DNA of 64,000 nt. It comes from Cytospora piceicola. Taxonomy: Eukaryota; Ascomycota; Sordariomycetes; Diaporthales; Cytosporaceae. The stretch is from positions 62,001 to 126,000 of the forward strand of contig JALQBC010000058.1 of the NCBI GenBank assembly GCA_023375675.1. The letters are read 5' to 3'. Made by a program: the position numbers and the translations under genes. The notes beneath the pieces are model-generated. The model did no database searches. It was not told the origin of the DNA and was given only the letters and a program-made list of their open reading frames with translations. Shown piece after piece: positions 21,542-32,478 of the stretch; position 1 is the first letter of the stretch, and each line of letters begins with the position of its first letter.

Positions 21542-22142
21542 CGTGACTGTGATGATGTGCAAATGGCTCGAAGTGACTTGTATCAAGTGTTGGGTTCGAC
21601 AGAGCGCCGCGTTGATGACGGGCAAGAAACCGTACGAGTTGTGTGGAGAATAGCGGGTGCCGGACTTGGGCCAACAACTGCCCAAGTGGTCTAGTCCTGT
21701 CCTGTCGGCCAGTTGAGGAACACAGTGGGAATCTATGCCATGAGTGTTCGCGAAATCAGGTCACATGTGCATTAAGAGTCGATATGGAAAGCTGGAACAT
21801 CTGTGCCGGACGGGAACGCGCCGGCCTGTGAAAGGTTGTGGACGAGATGCCTCGGTTGATCTAGGATCATTGCCGGCTCCAGGGCTTACCTAAGCACGAT
21901 TACATTGGCATATACCTACCTAGGTACTTAAGTAGGTAGGTACCGGCACTCCACGTCCATCAATCTCTTGATAGCTTTGCCTGGGCATATCTAAACTTCA
22001 ATGGTTTATTGTATACTGTCGCAAGTAGACGCTTGATTGTTCTGGCCTGAAAAGTGACGACATTTTCATACACTGAATCAACTTTCAGATGGAGCTAATC
22101 CCGGCTATCATATGCGACGACGATCGCCAACTTTCCATCAAT
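21542..22142. other. Intergenic region with palindromic repeat
   Basis: This holds the PEX13 promoter and the 3' flank of the arabinitol dehydrogenase gene. At 21913-21942 lies a member of the dispersed palindromic family, containing tacctaggta and acttaagt. Confidence 0.6.
21913..21942. repeat. Dispersed palindromic repeat (tacctaggta/acttaagt type)
   Basis: A 30-base imperfect palindrome that contains the perfect 10-mer tacctaggta at 21917-21926 and a cttaag centre. It is closely related to the copies at 7036-7053 and 35728-35778. Confidence 0.8.
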
Positions 22143-23287
22143 CTAGTCAAAGCTCTGGATCTGGACCTTGATCGCTCCCGTCTTTGGGTCAGCAGCTGTG
22201 TCGAACGCCTTCAATGCATCCTCCAGTGGGAAGCGATGGGTGACAAGTTTCGACAGGTCAACCACACCGTTCTCGATCAGCCGGATGGCCCTTGGCCATG
22301 TGTTGGAATACCGGTACTGGAGCTGAATGTCGACCTCGCGCACGCTGGCCCTCATAAACTCAATGTTGATCTGGTTTTTACCCACGCCGATGATAAACAC
22401 CTTTCCGCCAAACTTGGACGCCCAGATGGCCGCATTGACACTGCTCTCCACTCCGGTACATTCTATGGCCACAGCCGGCTCGATACCGCCAAACGACTTC
22501 ACGATCGCCTTGGCTGCGTCCTCGGGTGACGCACGCTCGACCTTGTGTGTAATGACACTGGGACAGAACTCCTTGGCGAACTTCAACCGCTCCTCTGCGA
22601 TGTCCGTGATCACTATGGGGCAAGCTCCTGCCGCCTTCACAACCGCCAGGGTGATCAGCCCGATCGGCCCCGCGCCGCAGATGAGCACGGGGTCGCCCAC
22701 CGTGATCTGCGCCCTCTTGATGCCGGCCAGGGCGACACTCAAAGGCTCCAGCATCGCGCCGTTCTCGTATGACATGTCTCCGATCTTGTGACACCACACA
22801 GCCGGGTGGTTGACGTATCGCCGGAGTAGACCGGGCACGGGCGGGGTGGAGAGGAAGTCGACCTTTTCGCAGCCGTTGTAACGCCCTGTCAGGCATGGCT
22901 CACACTCGTTGCAGATAACCTGGGGCTCGACGGCGACACGGTCGCCAACCTTCAAGCCCGTCACGCTCGGGTGTGCGGCGATGATGTCGCCAGCAGACTC
23001 GTGGCCGAGGATATGGTCGCCGCCGACAATCATAGGACCGATGCAGCCATGGTGCCAGAAGTGAATGTCTGATCTGTTGGGCAGGAGCAACGTCAGCACT
23101 CGACACGGTTTCTTCATGCAGTCTTCTTAACGCACCCGCAGATTCCTGTACTTCGAATAGCCACCGTGACTTGTCCCGGCAGTAAGCCCTCGCCCTTCTG
23201 CACCTGTTCCACCGGCGGCTCGGCCTCGTTTATCCACAAGTCATGGCCGGGGTTTGTATAAACGCCAATGTTGGACTTGGTGGCCAT
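22143..23287 (-). CDS. lad1: L-arabinitol 4-dehydrogenase (zinc MDR family)
   Basis: Two exons on the minus strand, 23136-23287 and 22143-23073, joined across a 62-bp intron (donor GTGCGT) that splits the Gly of STGICGSD, give 360 aa. Zinc-dependent medium-chain dehydrogenase features are complete: catalytic-zinc Cys in ICGSDIHFW and His-Glu in GHESAG, a four-Cys structural zinc lobe ([15 protein letters not shown]), and the Rossmann loop ICGAGPIGL followed by TDI, whose Asp fits NAD+ preference. Segments such as [19 protein letters not shown] and [22 protein letters not shown] match fungal L-arabinitol 4-dehydrogenases closely, and better than xylitol dehydrogenases. The enzyme oxidises L-arabinitol to L-xylulose in the cytosolic fungal L-arabinose pathway. 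In many fungi expression follows pentose induction and carbon repression; I found no clear binding site here. It is divergent to ARP4. Confidence 0.93.
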
Positions 23288-24566
23288 GTTGATATGTATG
23301 TTTTGCTTGGGCGTGATGCTGTGCTGCTGGTGGGCTTATAGAAAATACTCGAGACAAGGAGAAGTAAGAGAAGCGAGAGAGGCACCTGGTAGAATGTCTT
23401 GGGAAGTTGATCTTGGTGCAAGGCGGGGTAAATAACACGGAGACGGTCGAAATTAGTACACGTACTGTGGTACTCGTAACAATATCGTCAGTCTCATTCG
23501 CGGTGTTATTCTGGGAGCTCAGGTTTTATAAGAAATCCTGGGACCGACACCCGCGCATGGCGATGCCACGTCCATCCATGATATGAGCCGCTATCGCATC
23601 CTCCAAGCTGGCGGACACACGAACCAATGTTCCATCATTGACAATGTCAAGATCATGTGGGGTAGGATGCGCTTGAGAGAACGTGTCGAACGGGCTCTCC
23701 TCGGGAGGTGCAAGCCCGACTTGCGCGGGACAAACCTAGGTAGTGCCCAGACAATGATCTCATTCGCGCGCCAATCACGGCCATTGACCACTCTAGAGAC
23801 TCCAAGTCACAACGGGCTGCTCTGCTCCGTGGGTCTAGGTGTTTGACCGGACCAGTTGACGTTGACTTATTAGGACCCACGGACGTCGGACCGACAACTT
23901 CGATGCGCATGTGGTCAAACAGTAGGGCGGTTGTTGCCCTGCACTGTTGAGTACCAGCAGAACAGATCTCCGGACGCGGTCTCCGACTGAGTTGAGCCAC
24001 CCGAACCGAAAACCTATATCCATGGTCTCAGCAAATACCTTGTGTCAATGATAGCTTCTCAAGACCGTCCACGAAACACAGTATGACGTTCTTGTATGAT
24101 CTAATGTTCAAAAGAGAAGCCGGTCCATTACTCCGGTGCCCCTCCGGAAGCTTTGACCATCCGGGTCGGCACCAGAGCCGGACACTCGCCGCATCGTCCA
24201 AAGGTTGAGTTGCCACTCAGCCCGGGGGCCTGTTCAAGTGTTCGCTACTCAGTGATATGTGCGAACCAAGAATATGTTATTTTACTCACTCGTAAACGCG
24301 TTCTGGACCATGCAACTGTCCGACTCATCTCTTTAATCGTCATATCAGCGCCGGCGGATGGGGAGTGTCAGGGTTAGGGTATCGGCCGGGAACTGGTTGT
24401 AGCTTTTTTAGACCGATGCGGCTGTAGCTTCACGTCGTCAACGAAGGGCAATCAAACGCCAGAAAACGCGAATCGACTGATCACCACCTGGTCGTGTTGC
24501 ATCAAAGATCCAGCCTCGCATCGGGAACTCTTGCTTTGATTGACGCGCTCGATCCACAACAACACA
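23288..24566. promoter_or_regulatory. Divergent promoter region of lad1 and ARP4
   Basis: This 1.28-kb spacer lies between the arabinitol dehydrogenase gene (minus) and ARP4 (plus). No ORF is convincing. I looked for Ara1/XlnR-type motifs near lad1 and saw no clean match. Confidence 0.5.
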
Positions 24567-26050
24567 ATGGCTGCTCAAGGGCCGCTCTCCTCGGCGCAGC
24601 AGCCGCAAGACATCTATGGCGGAGGTAAGCTTCAGCTTTGCGCGTCGCGCATTCGTCACTGGTCCGATAACGAGAAAGCTAACGTGTCCGGCTCTTTGAA
24701 GATGAGGTCTCCGCCATGGTTCTTGACCCAGGCTACTGCAACACGCGCGCCGGCTTCGCGGGCGAGGACGTCCCCAAATGTGTCCTCCCCTCCTTCTACA
24801 GCCGCGTTGACGACCGCGACCTGTTTGGCGACGAGTGCATACGACCCCGCGAGAACCTCGAACTGCGCAACTACATGAACACGAAGTCCGAGGTGGAAGA
24901 CTGGGATGTCGCCGCCAACATCTGGGAGAACATGCTCGTCAAGCGCCTGAACCCGCCTCGGCAGACATCACCTTCGAAGAACGGGCTCAACGACGGGAAC
25001 AAGGATGACGAGGGCGACGTCGGCATGGAGGAGGCCGCCGAGAACCAGGAGCTGGAGGAGAAGGCACTGTCTGACAACCCTATCCTGTTGACGGAACCCG
25101 CGACCAACCCCTCAAAGAAGCGTGAGAAGGCCCTTGAGGTCATCTTCGAGAATTGGGGCACGCCAGCCTTCTGGCTTAGCAGGACACCAGTCCTGTCGGC
25201 GTTTGCAGCAGGGAAGGCGACCGCGTTAGTGATTGAGGTCGGAGGAGCGAACACTTCGGTCACTGCGGTACACGATGGCATGACGCTGAAGAAGTCGGCT
25301 GTCCAGTCGCCAGCCGGTGGGCTGTGGCTTTCACAGCAGATCCGCACCATGCTGGAGACGAGCGAGCCCAAGGTCGACATCGTGCCAACCTACATGATCG
25401 AGAACAAGACAGCTGTGGATGCTGGCAACCCTCCGAACGCGAGACTTAAGAACTTTCCTTTCCAGATCCATGACTCCTTCCGCCGGTTTGAGGAAGAGCG
25501 TCTGATGACCGAGTTCAAGGAGTCGGTCGTGGAGGTGTGGAAGGGCCCAGGGCGGTACAGCACCCCGGGTAACGAGGAGTTCATCAAGTCGCAGCCGGGC
25601 CGTGTGTTCGAGATGCCGGATGGATACAACCAGATGTGGCGTGAGCAGCGGTTCAAGGTCACCGAGGGCATGTGGGACGATGCGTCGGCCTATCCGTCCT
25701 CGAGCGAGGAATGGCGCCTGTCGAAGGAGCAGACGATACCTGGTCTGATCAAGCGGAGTTTGGACTTGGTGGACGTGGACCTGAGGCCGCACCTGCTGGG
25801 CAACATTGTTGTCACGGGCGCCACCACCTTGCTGAACGGCTTCAACGACAGACTTAACAACGAGTTGATGCAGATCTACCCCGGCATGAAGATCAAGCTG
25901 CATGCGGCGGGCCTGACGAGCGAGCGCCGGTTTGGCGCTTGGGTTGGTGGCAGTATTCTGGGCAGCCTGGGCAGCTTCCATCAGATGTGGATCTCCCGTA
26001 AGGACTATGAGGAGAATGGTGCTGGCGTTGTCGAGAAGCGATGCAAGTAG
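24567..26050 (+). CDS. ARP4: Actin-related protein 4 (chromatin remodelling / NuA4 subunit)
   Basis: Two exons, 24567-24624 and 24702-26050, joined across a 77-bp intron with an AAGCTAACG branch point, give 468 aa. The actin fold is evident from MVLDPGYCNTRAGFAGEDVPK at the start, a phosphate-loop-like LVIEVGGANTSVTAVHDG in the middle and NIVVTGATTLLNGFNDRLNNEL near the end, finishing with ERRFGAWVGGSILGSLGSFHQMWISRKDYEE. An acidic insertion (about residues 105-155, with DDEGDVGMEEAAENQELEE) in subdomain 2 and the overall length fit Arp4/BAF53 rather than actin. Arp4 is a nuclear subunit of the NuA4 acetyltransferase and the INO80 and SWR1 remodelling complexes, where it binds nuclear actin and histones. 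Confidence 0.93.
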
Positions 26051-26381
26051 GGGATGGCCAGGTCTTTTGTGACTGTGGGTACATGATGAACACATTGCAC
26101 GAAGGGAGTCGCTGCTTTTAGGACATCCCGGCAGTCGCGTGGCAGGGTGGAATGGCGTTTGGAGTTTGCAGAGGGGGCTGTCAGTTGGTGACAGGATCCC
26201 AAAAGAAAATGGATAGGACAGCTTATGGATCGCTGTGTGTCTGAACAAATCAATATCTTAATCCTCAGCAACTTTGCTATTGAGCTTATTTTTACACAAT
26301 CTTTTTTATTCCGTGGTATCTGGTTCATTCCGAAGCATGAAGGTGGTACAAGACTCCTTGCTCATCCATGGTATGCATTTC
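26051..26381. other. Convergent spacer between ARP4 and the PLP enzyme gene
   Basis: This holds the two 3' untranslated regions of convergent genes. Nothing else was seen. Confidence 0.55.
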
Positions 26382-27953
26382 TTACCACCCATTCCACCTC
26401 TCCCATACGTCTATGACCTCGTTCTCCGCCCCTTTCCGCCTGCTATCAACCACAAGATAGTGACCATATCCCGCGCCAGCGATACAAGAGTGATTGGGCC
26501 ATATCCTGACCCTTTGCCCGAACTTCAACGGCACAAGGTCTTCCTTTGCCCCTTTCCACACCAAGATTCCGTGCTCCTGGCTAATCCTGCCAACTTGCCA
26601 ACCTCCATGCACGGCAGGGAACTCTCGCGGAGCCGGCTCGATCCTCTCCAGTCCTGCTTCTCCCCATGGTGCTACCAGGCCCCATCCACTATAATGCCCC
26701 GGTCCATCCTCCTTGCACGGCTCCCGACCCAGAGCCAGAGATCCAGCATTGACCAGCGCCTCAGTTGCCCCGTCCTCGCCACGGTTCTCATACACGGATG
26801 CCACCTCCGCCACCACAGTAACCCCTATGTCGCTACTGCTCAGGAGCGAGCGGTCACGGGCGTGTGTGGCCAACTGCTGCAGATCAAGGGTGGGATACAC
26901 GCCCGCGTGGACCTCAAGCTCCAGACCATCCTTCTTCAGGGTCCCGATCAGGGCAGACAGGCCCGCAACCCGCGCCCTGGCCTCGTCCTCCTTGTCTGCC
27001 CCCGCCGCCGACTCGCCCACGAAGTCAGGATGCTGCAGCGCGGTGGCCGTCGGCGTGGCTCCCACTGACAACACCAGCGCGTGGCCGGGACTGATGGCGC
27101 GGACGTCATTGGCCACGCGGTGGAGGACGGAGTACTCGTCGGTCAGATACATCAGGGCCGCCCAGTCCTTGCGGGTGTAGTAGGACTGGCCCGCGTGGGC
27201 GTACAGACCGTGGAGGAGACATGACCCCTCGGCCTCTGAGGCGAGGACGGCGTCCAGGAGGGACGAATACGCTGCTGTGCCGGGGATGGCACCTGCGCGG
27301 TGGGATTGGACGTCGATCTTGATGAAGACGAGGGGCTGGTGGCCTCCGGATTGGGCGGTGAGGGTGGCCAGGAGGGGGACTTGGTCGGGGTTGTCGACCA
27401 TCACGGAGACGGTTCCGGGCCCGAGGGTCTTGGAGACAGCGGCTAGACGGGGGATAATAGATGGGTAGATAGGAAAGGAGTAGAGGACCTTCTTGGGTTA
27501 GTCTATCGAACGAGGTGGTCTGGCGACGGGCTTTTCCTTAGAAACCTACGTTAACCTTGCGCCCTTTGCTCTGGAACTCCTGCAATAGAGGCGTGGTTTT
27601 CTCCGCCTCTATGAGGGTTGAGACAATGATGTTTGCTGGAGTCGTCGGGTCCTCCCCGACTTGGAGCCTTGTGAGCTCTTCAGTCTAAGCCAACAGTGTT
27701 AGTGACTTGATTCCTTGGCCCGAGGCCCTCCGTTGGCATATCCTCAGGTCCCACGAGTGAGCACCAGACTGACCTTGTGGGTCTTGATATGGGCTCGCCA
27801 GCCTATGCCATTCTTTTCGGCAGCATCCATCATCCGATGACAGTTGACCTCGAGCTTGGCAAGATCAAGGACGATGCTAGGGGTCGGAACCTCGTAGAGA
27901 GTCTGTCCCAAGAGCCTCTCCTGAAGAGCGGCCTTGGACGGTGTCACAGCCAT
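26382..27953 (-). CDS. D-serine dehydratase-like PLP enzyme (Dsd1 family)
   Basis: Three exons on the minus strand, 27774-27953, 27550-27684 and 26382-27488, with introns 27685-27773 and 27489-27549, give 473 aa. Residues about 15-60 hold the alanine-racemase-like N-terminal barrel entry (LYEVPTPSIVLDLAKLEVNC ... WRAHIKTHK), in which the Lys of HIKTHK is the likely PLP-binding residue. The C-terminal domain has PNHSCIAGAG near residue 440, the His-x-Cys zinc-site signature of eukaryotic D-serine dehydratase. Family members use PLP and zinc to convert D-serine to pyruvate and ammonia; related D-threonine aldolases share the fold, so the exact substrate is inferred. Yeast Dsd1 is 428 aa, so this protein is slightly longer. 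The start at 27953 is the first ATG in frame. Confidence 0.88.
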
Positions 27954-29160
27954 TTTCAAGAGCTATTCCAGCGATTAAGCAGAGTCCTGAAGACCGATTA
28001 GCATATTCCCTTGGCGCTCATGATAACTCGACTGGGCATACCGAGCGTTACAACGTCGTACTATAAGTGATACCGCCTTGTTCGTAAAGACTGACAGTAT
28101 CTTACCGTGGCCTTTTCAAGTCACTGGTGGTCTCGTGGACTGATGAATAGAATCGAAGGGCGCTTGGAGACGTATTTCACTGGTCAATGTACTTTGATAT
28201 GCCGGAGGGTTCTTTTATAAGTCATTAAGACGGACGATATCGGACTCAGGGGGCAATCTCCACAAGATAACACTCCCGCGATGCGCGGCTGAGCAACTGG
28301 CGCGCTCTATGGGCAATTACAAGTCCACATCATGTCACCGTCCATTGGTGTTGTGGAAGGAGTGAAAAGTCAATATGCACATGGTTTGACCCAAACTTTG
28401 CATTTATATATTGCGTAACTGAAGTCTTGCTTGGAGCAGTACTTCGGCCGCCTCTAAACTCCTGGCAGCTTAATTTGAAAGCAATCTATTTGTATGTCAA
28501 TCGCCTCCAGGGAATTGGGCCATCACGGAGTTGGACAACTCTGCATAGAATGGATCTTGTAGTATGTAGGGCATTTTAGGAAGTGTAGGCTGTAGTACAA
28601 GCAAAAGAAAGTTTGGCTAGTATTCTATTGACTTGCTTTGACTTGAAATTGCCAGGTAACTTGAACCCCCTCGAGCCAGCTGTAAACTCAGGTGGTAAGA
28701 CTTGATACCGCAGATGTGCATGTGATGATGATTGGCGGGAATAGTCCGTGCGCAACCATCTCCATTTTTTGGTATGCACCCACCCACTTACGCTCGCACG
28801 GGCCACTAGACACTGGTTGACGGCGCCGACCTCACTTTCCAAAGTCCATCACGGGACTCAAGGCACCTAAGGAGACCCTTCCTCCGCAACTCCGCCTCGA
28901 CCCTTCCACTGCAGCGTCTCTCTTTTTTCCGACACACCAGAAGACGTCATCGACGATCGGTCCTCCCTCCGAAGCGCGATCACCCCACGAACCCGTCCAT
29001 CGTGCGATTACCTTTTCGCATGCGCCAGTGTCATGATCTGACCTCTTTTGCGATAGGCGCGACGTCGCGAGGAAGTTTGAGGGGACGGCCGCCACTGACC
29101 CCAAGCATTTCATTCCCGTAGGCATATTCATACTCGTCTTCGAAGTTTCGAGACGGTAAG
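27954..29160. promoter_or_regulatory. Divergent promoter region of the PLP enzyme gene and TAF1
   Basis: This 1.2-kb spacer separates two divergently transcribed genes. It is AT-rich in the middle, and no credible ORF or RNA gene was found. Confidence 0.5.
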
Positions 29161-32100
29161 ATGGCACCTGAGAACCAGATCAAGAACGAGTCGGCCTCGC
29201 CGCCGGCCAACGACCTGGACTGGGCAACTCTGGCGCAGAACGACGACAACAGCATACAACAGCTTCTGCGCAACGACCCTACACGGCCGATCCCCATAAA
29301 TCTTGAGGGTCCTATCGATCAGTCTGGGAAAGCTGATGACGCACAAGACTTCGAAGACTTTAGCGACGATGATCTACCTGAAGAAGAGCCAGCCGCCAAC
29401 GGCACCTCTGAACAACCTCCCGCCCTGACCAGCGATGGCGGTACTAGCAACGAAGCGGACGATGACCTGTTTGGTGATCTACGAGAACCCTCGCCCTTGG
29501 CAGGCGAGCCTCCGCTGTCACCTGGAGCTGCGATTGCTGATGCGGATCAACAAGATCTGGAGATGACGGGCGGCGACGATCTGGCCAACCTGCGGGCTCT
29601 CAACTTCGACCCTGAGCCTAGCTTTCCCTTGGCTAACCAAGATCCCTCCATTCCCGCCGCCCCGGAAAATGTTTCCGACCTCTTGAAGCAGACATTCCCC
29701 GACTTTGAACGGGGCAAGATACTCAACTTCAACGAACTGTTCCCTCCGAGGAAGGCCAACTGGGTCGACAAGAAGCCTCCCAAAAACCCCAAGCCACTGA
29801 TTCCCACGAAGCTCAGTCTCGACCTCGACGTGGACCAGGAGAAGCAGTTCAGGATACCCGGGCCTGCTTCGTTGACAACGCTTCAGAAGATACAAGCTGC
29901 CGAGAAGAGTGGAATGGTATCATTGCTTGAGCCGGAGCCCGTCGATCCGAACGAGCTGGAAGTCTTTGCTGCAGATGACCCGGACTCCGAAATGGAACTC
30001 ATTGGAGGCTTCACTCTGCGAGATATCGAGACGGTATGTGAAGACTGGGACGACATCATCGACCCTCCGATCTCACCACGGCTTCGTCACCAGTCACCTG
30101 GTGTTCAAGCTGAAGAGGACGACGACTGGTTCCTGGAAATGGGGCTCGATCGGCCTGCGCCAAAACGTCGCAAGGTTTCACACGCCAAGGGTCTGCCCGA
30201 GATCTCACGGTACGCGGCACCGTCATTCGATAACTTCGAGGAGGCCACAGCAAGGAGCGCCAAGCGCGTGCGGCTCGATCTGAACGATCCATACCTCCTC
30301 ATCGATGACTTGGAAGCCGAACGGCCTGCCAAGCGGCCGAAGACGAACCAGAAGATGAAACGGATGGCGGACGGAAAGATGGCTCAGGACGTTACTCAGC
30401 GATTCAACGTGTCGAACGACGAGGCATACGAGGCCCTCAAAGAGAACGTGAGAGACAAGGTCAGGGCGACACTTGGTGGTGTGCAAGTCGAGCACGGCAC
30501 TCCAGCTCGCAGGCTCCTTTGGCCTTACTACCAAGTCAAGCTCCACGATCCAAACCCTTTCAACTATCATCGCCCTGCTTTCAGGGTACGCAAACAGGTT
30601 GGCAAGGCATTGGGCTGGGCCAAGCCCCGGTGGTTCAAGCGGAGAGAGTTCAAGAGCCAGAAGGTGTCCGACATCTACAAAGAGTCGAGAGATCTGAGTC
30701 TCAACGACAATTCGACTGCTATACTCTTCGAATATTGCGAAGAGATTCCAACTGTGTTGTCTAACTTCGGTATGGGCAATAAGGTCATCAATTACTTCCG
30801 TGTCAACCATGACGCCGAAGAAAAGCCTGCTGAGAAACCACCCATCGGTGAGATCAAGGTGCTTCTGCCCGAGGATCGTTCTCCGTTCGCAAATTTCGGA
30901 GACGTCAATAAGGGCGAGACAGTGCCCACGCTGCAAAACCAGATGTACCGAGCACCCATTTTCAGGCACGAGCCCAGGAAGACTGACTTCCTGATCGGTC
31001 GTATAACGAATGCGAAAGATGGCAGTCAGTACTACATGCGCAGAATTGATCATCTCTACGTTGTCGGCCAGAATTTCCCATCCGTGGAGGTCCCAGGCCC
31101 CCACAGCAGGAAGGTCACTAATACGAGCAAGAACCGTCTGAAGATGCTCTCGTACCGTCTGATCACAAAGAAGGGCCACGTGGCACTTGAGGACATTACC
31201 ACTCACGTAAAGGACTCGAATCATGCCCAGAATAGGCAGAAACTGAAGGAGTTCTTGTCATATGACAAGGAACTCAGGCACTGGACCCTGAAGGACGGCG
31301 AAAAGCTCATGGACCCCGAGACCATCAACTCGATGGTGCAACCTGAGGATGTATGTCTCATGGACGCCATGCAAGTCGGAGCATACGAGGTTGAAAAGGC
31401 CGGCTTCGCTATTGACCAGTCGGAACTCGAAAAGGACGACGATGCAGAGGCGGGCAACTTAGCCAACCAGCTGGCACCATGGAGGACAACAAAGGCATTT
31501 ATTGACGCTACTACCGGCAAGGCTATGCTGAAACTTCGAGGTGAAGGCGACCCGACCGGCCGTGGTCTCGGCTTCAGCTTCATCAAGACCTCCATGAAGG
31601 GTGGCTTCCTCAGCGTCTACCACGAGCAAGGGCCACAGTCCACGTCAGCAGACGCCCTTGAGCGCGAGCGCAAGGCGAACGGTGGTCACTCGTACAATGT
31701 GAAGAAGCAGAACGACGCGTATGCCGAGGTGATCACCGACATCTGGAACAAGCAGAAGGAAACACTCAGCGAGGCTGTGGTTCATGACGATGCGGACGTG
31801 CAGCCCCAAGAGGACGAGGATGACCGCTTGTACGCCCAGCCGCAGGTCGCGGCCACTCCTCGGTTTGACGAGGGCATGAGCCAGATCAGCCGCAGCGCGA
31901 TCAGTGCGCGTCTGGCCAGGAGGAAGATGAGGATCATCAGGAGGGTCAAGGATGTGGATGGCTCTGAGCGCGACGTCGAGGAGGTCATCGAGGACCCGGG
32001 TGTCATTGCGCAGTACATGAAGGCCAGGCAGGAGATGGAGATGGAGAACATAGAGTACGTCTTTTCAACCGATTTAGCGATGTTGATAACAGCTGCTAAC

Positions 32101-32478
32101 TTCTTGTCTAGTGTTTACGACATCAAGAACTGGACCGGCGACGCAGAGAGGGACAGACTCATCCGCGAAAAACTCGAAAGGGAGGAGCAGCGGCTGCTCA
32201 AGAACCGGGAACGTCGCCAACAGCGAGAGAAGCAAAAGGGAGGCGCTCGCGCAAGCATAGGCGGAGGTGGAAGCGTGATCGGAGTTGGAGGCGGAAGCTT
32301 TGGATCGGCCATGTCACCAGACTCATCGGTCGAGAAGGGTGGCACCACGCGCAAGTGCGCCAACTGCGGTCAGGTCGGCCACATCAAGACCAACAAGAAG
32401 CTTTGTCCCATGCTCAATGGCACCATGGGGACCAAGGTTGGCGGAGACGACACGACTGGCACTTATGGTGAGACTTAG
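29161..32478 (+). CDS. TAF1: Transcription initiation factor TFIID subunit 1 (TAF1)
   Basis: Two exons, 29161-32054 and 32112-32478, give 1086 aa. The intron 32055-32111 (57 bp) has donor GTACGT, a GCTGCTAAC branch point and acceptor TCTAG. It is a multiple of three and lacks a stop, so unspliced RNA stays open. The acidic N-terminus (LDWATLAQND ... EDFSDDDLPEE) resembles the TAND region that binds TBP. The central conserved TAF1 block (DUF3591) runs from about 420 to 880, with segments such as RRLLWPYYQVKLHDPNPFNY and RAPIFRHEPRKTDFLIGR. A zinc knuckle (CANCGQVGH ... C) lies near 1060. Bromodomains are absent, as in yeast TAF1. The protein is the TFIID scaffold at RNA polymerase II promoters. 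Confidence 0.94.
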   Translation: MAPENQIKNESASPPANDLDWATLAQNDDNSIQQLLRNDPTRPIPINLEGPIDQSGKADDAQDFEDFSDDDLPEEEPAANGTSEQPPALTSDGGTSNEADDDLFGDLREPSPLAGEPPLSPGAAIADADQQDLEMTGGDDLANLRALNFDPEPSFPLANQDPSIPAAPENVSDLLKQTFPDFERGKILNFNELFPPRKANWVDKKPPKNPKPLIPTKLSLDLDVDQEKQFRIPGPASLTTLQKIQAAEKSGMVSLLEPEPVDPNELEVFAADDPDSEMELIGGFTLRDIETVCEDWDDIIDPPISPRLRHQSPGVQAEEDDDWFLEMGLDRPAPKRRKVSHAKGLPEISRYAAPSFDNFEEATARSAKRVRLDLNDPYLLIDDLEAERPAKRPKTNQKMKRMADGKMAQDVTQRFNVSNDEAYEALKENVRDKVRATLGGVQVEHGTPARRLLWPYYQVKLHDPNPFNYHRPAFRVRKQVGKALGWAKPRWFKRREFKSQKVSDIYKESRDLSLNDNSTAILFEYCEEIPTVLSNFGMGNKVINYFRVNHDAEEKPAEKPPIGEIKVLLPEDRSPFANFGDVNKGETVPTLQNQMYRAPIFRHEPRKTDFLIGRITNAKDGSQYYMRRIDHLYVVGQNFPSVEVPGPHSRKVTNTSKNRLKMLSYRLITKKGHVALEDITTHVKDSNHAQNRQKLKEFLSYDKELRHWTLKDGEKLMDPETINSMVQPEDVCLMDAMQVGAYEVEKAGFAIDQSELEKDDDAEAGNLANQLAPWRTTKAFIDATTGKAMLKLRGEGDPTGRGLGFSFIKTSMKGGFLSVYHEQGPQSTSADALERERKANGGHSYNVKKQNDAYAEVITDIWNKQKETLSEAVVHDDADVQPQEDEDDRLYAQPQVAATPRFDEGMSQISRSAISARLARRKMRIIRRVKDVDGSERDVEEVIEDPGVIAQYMKARQEMEMENIEYVFSTDLAMLITAANFLSSVYDIKNWTGDAERDRLIREKLEREEQRLLKNRERRQQREKQKGGARASIGGGGSVIGVGGGSFGSAMSPDSSVEKGGTTRKCANCGQVGHIKTNKKLCPMLNGTMGTKVGGDDTTGTYGET

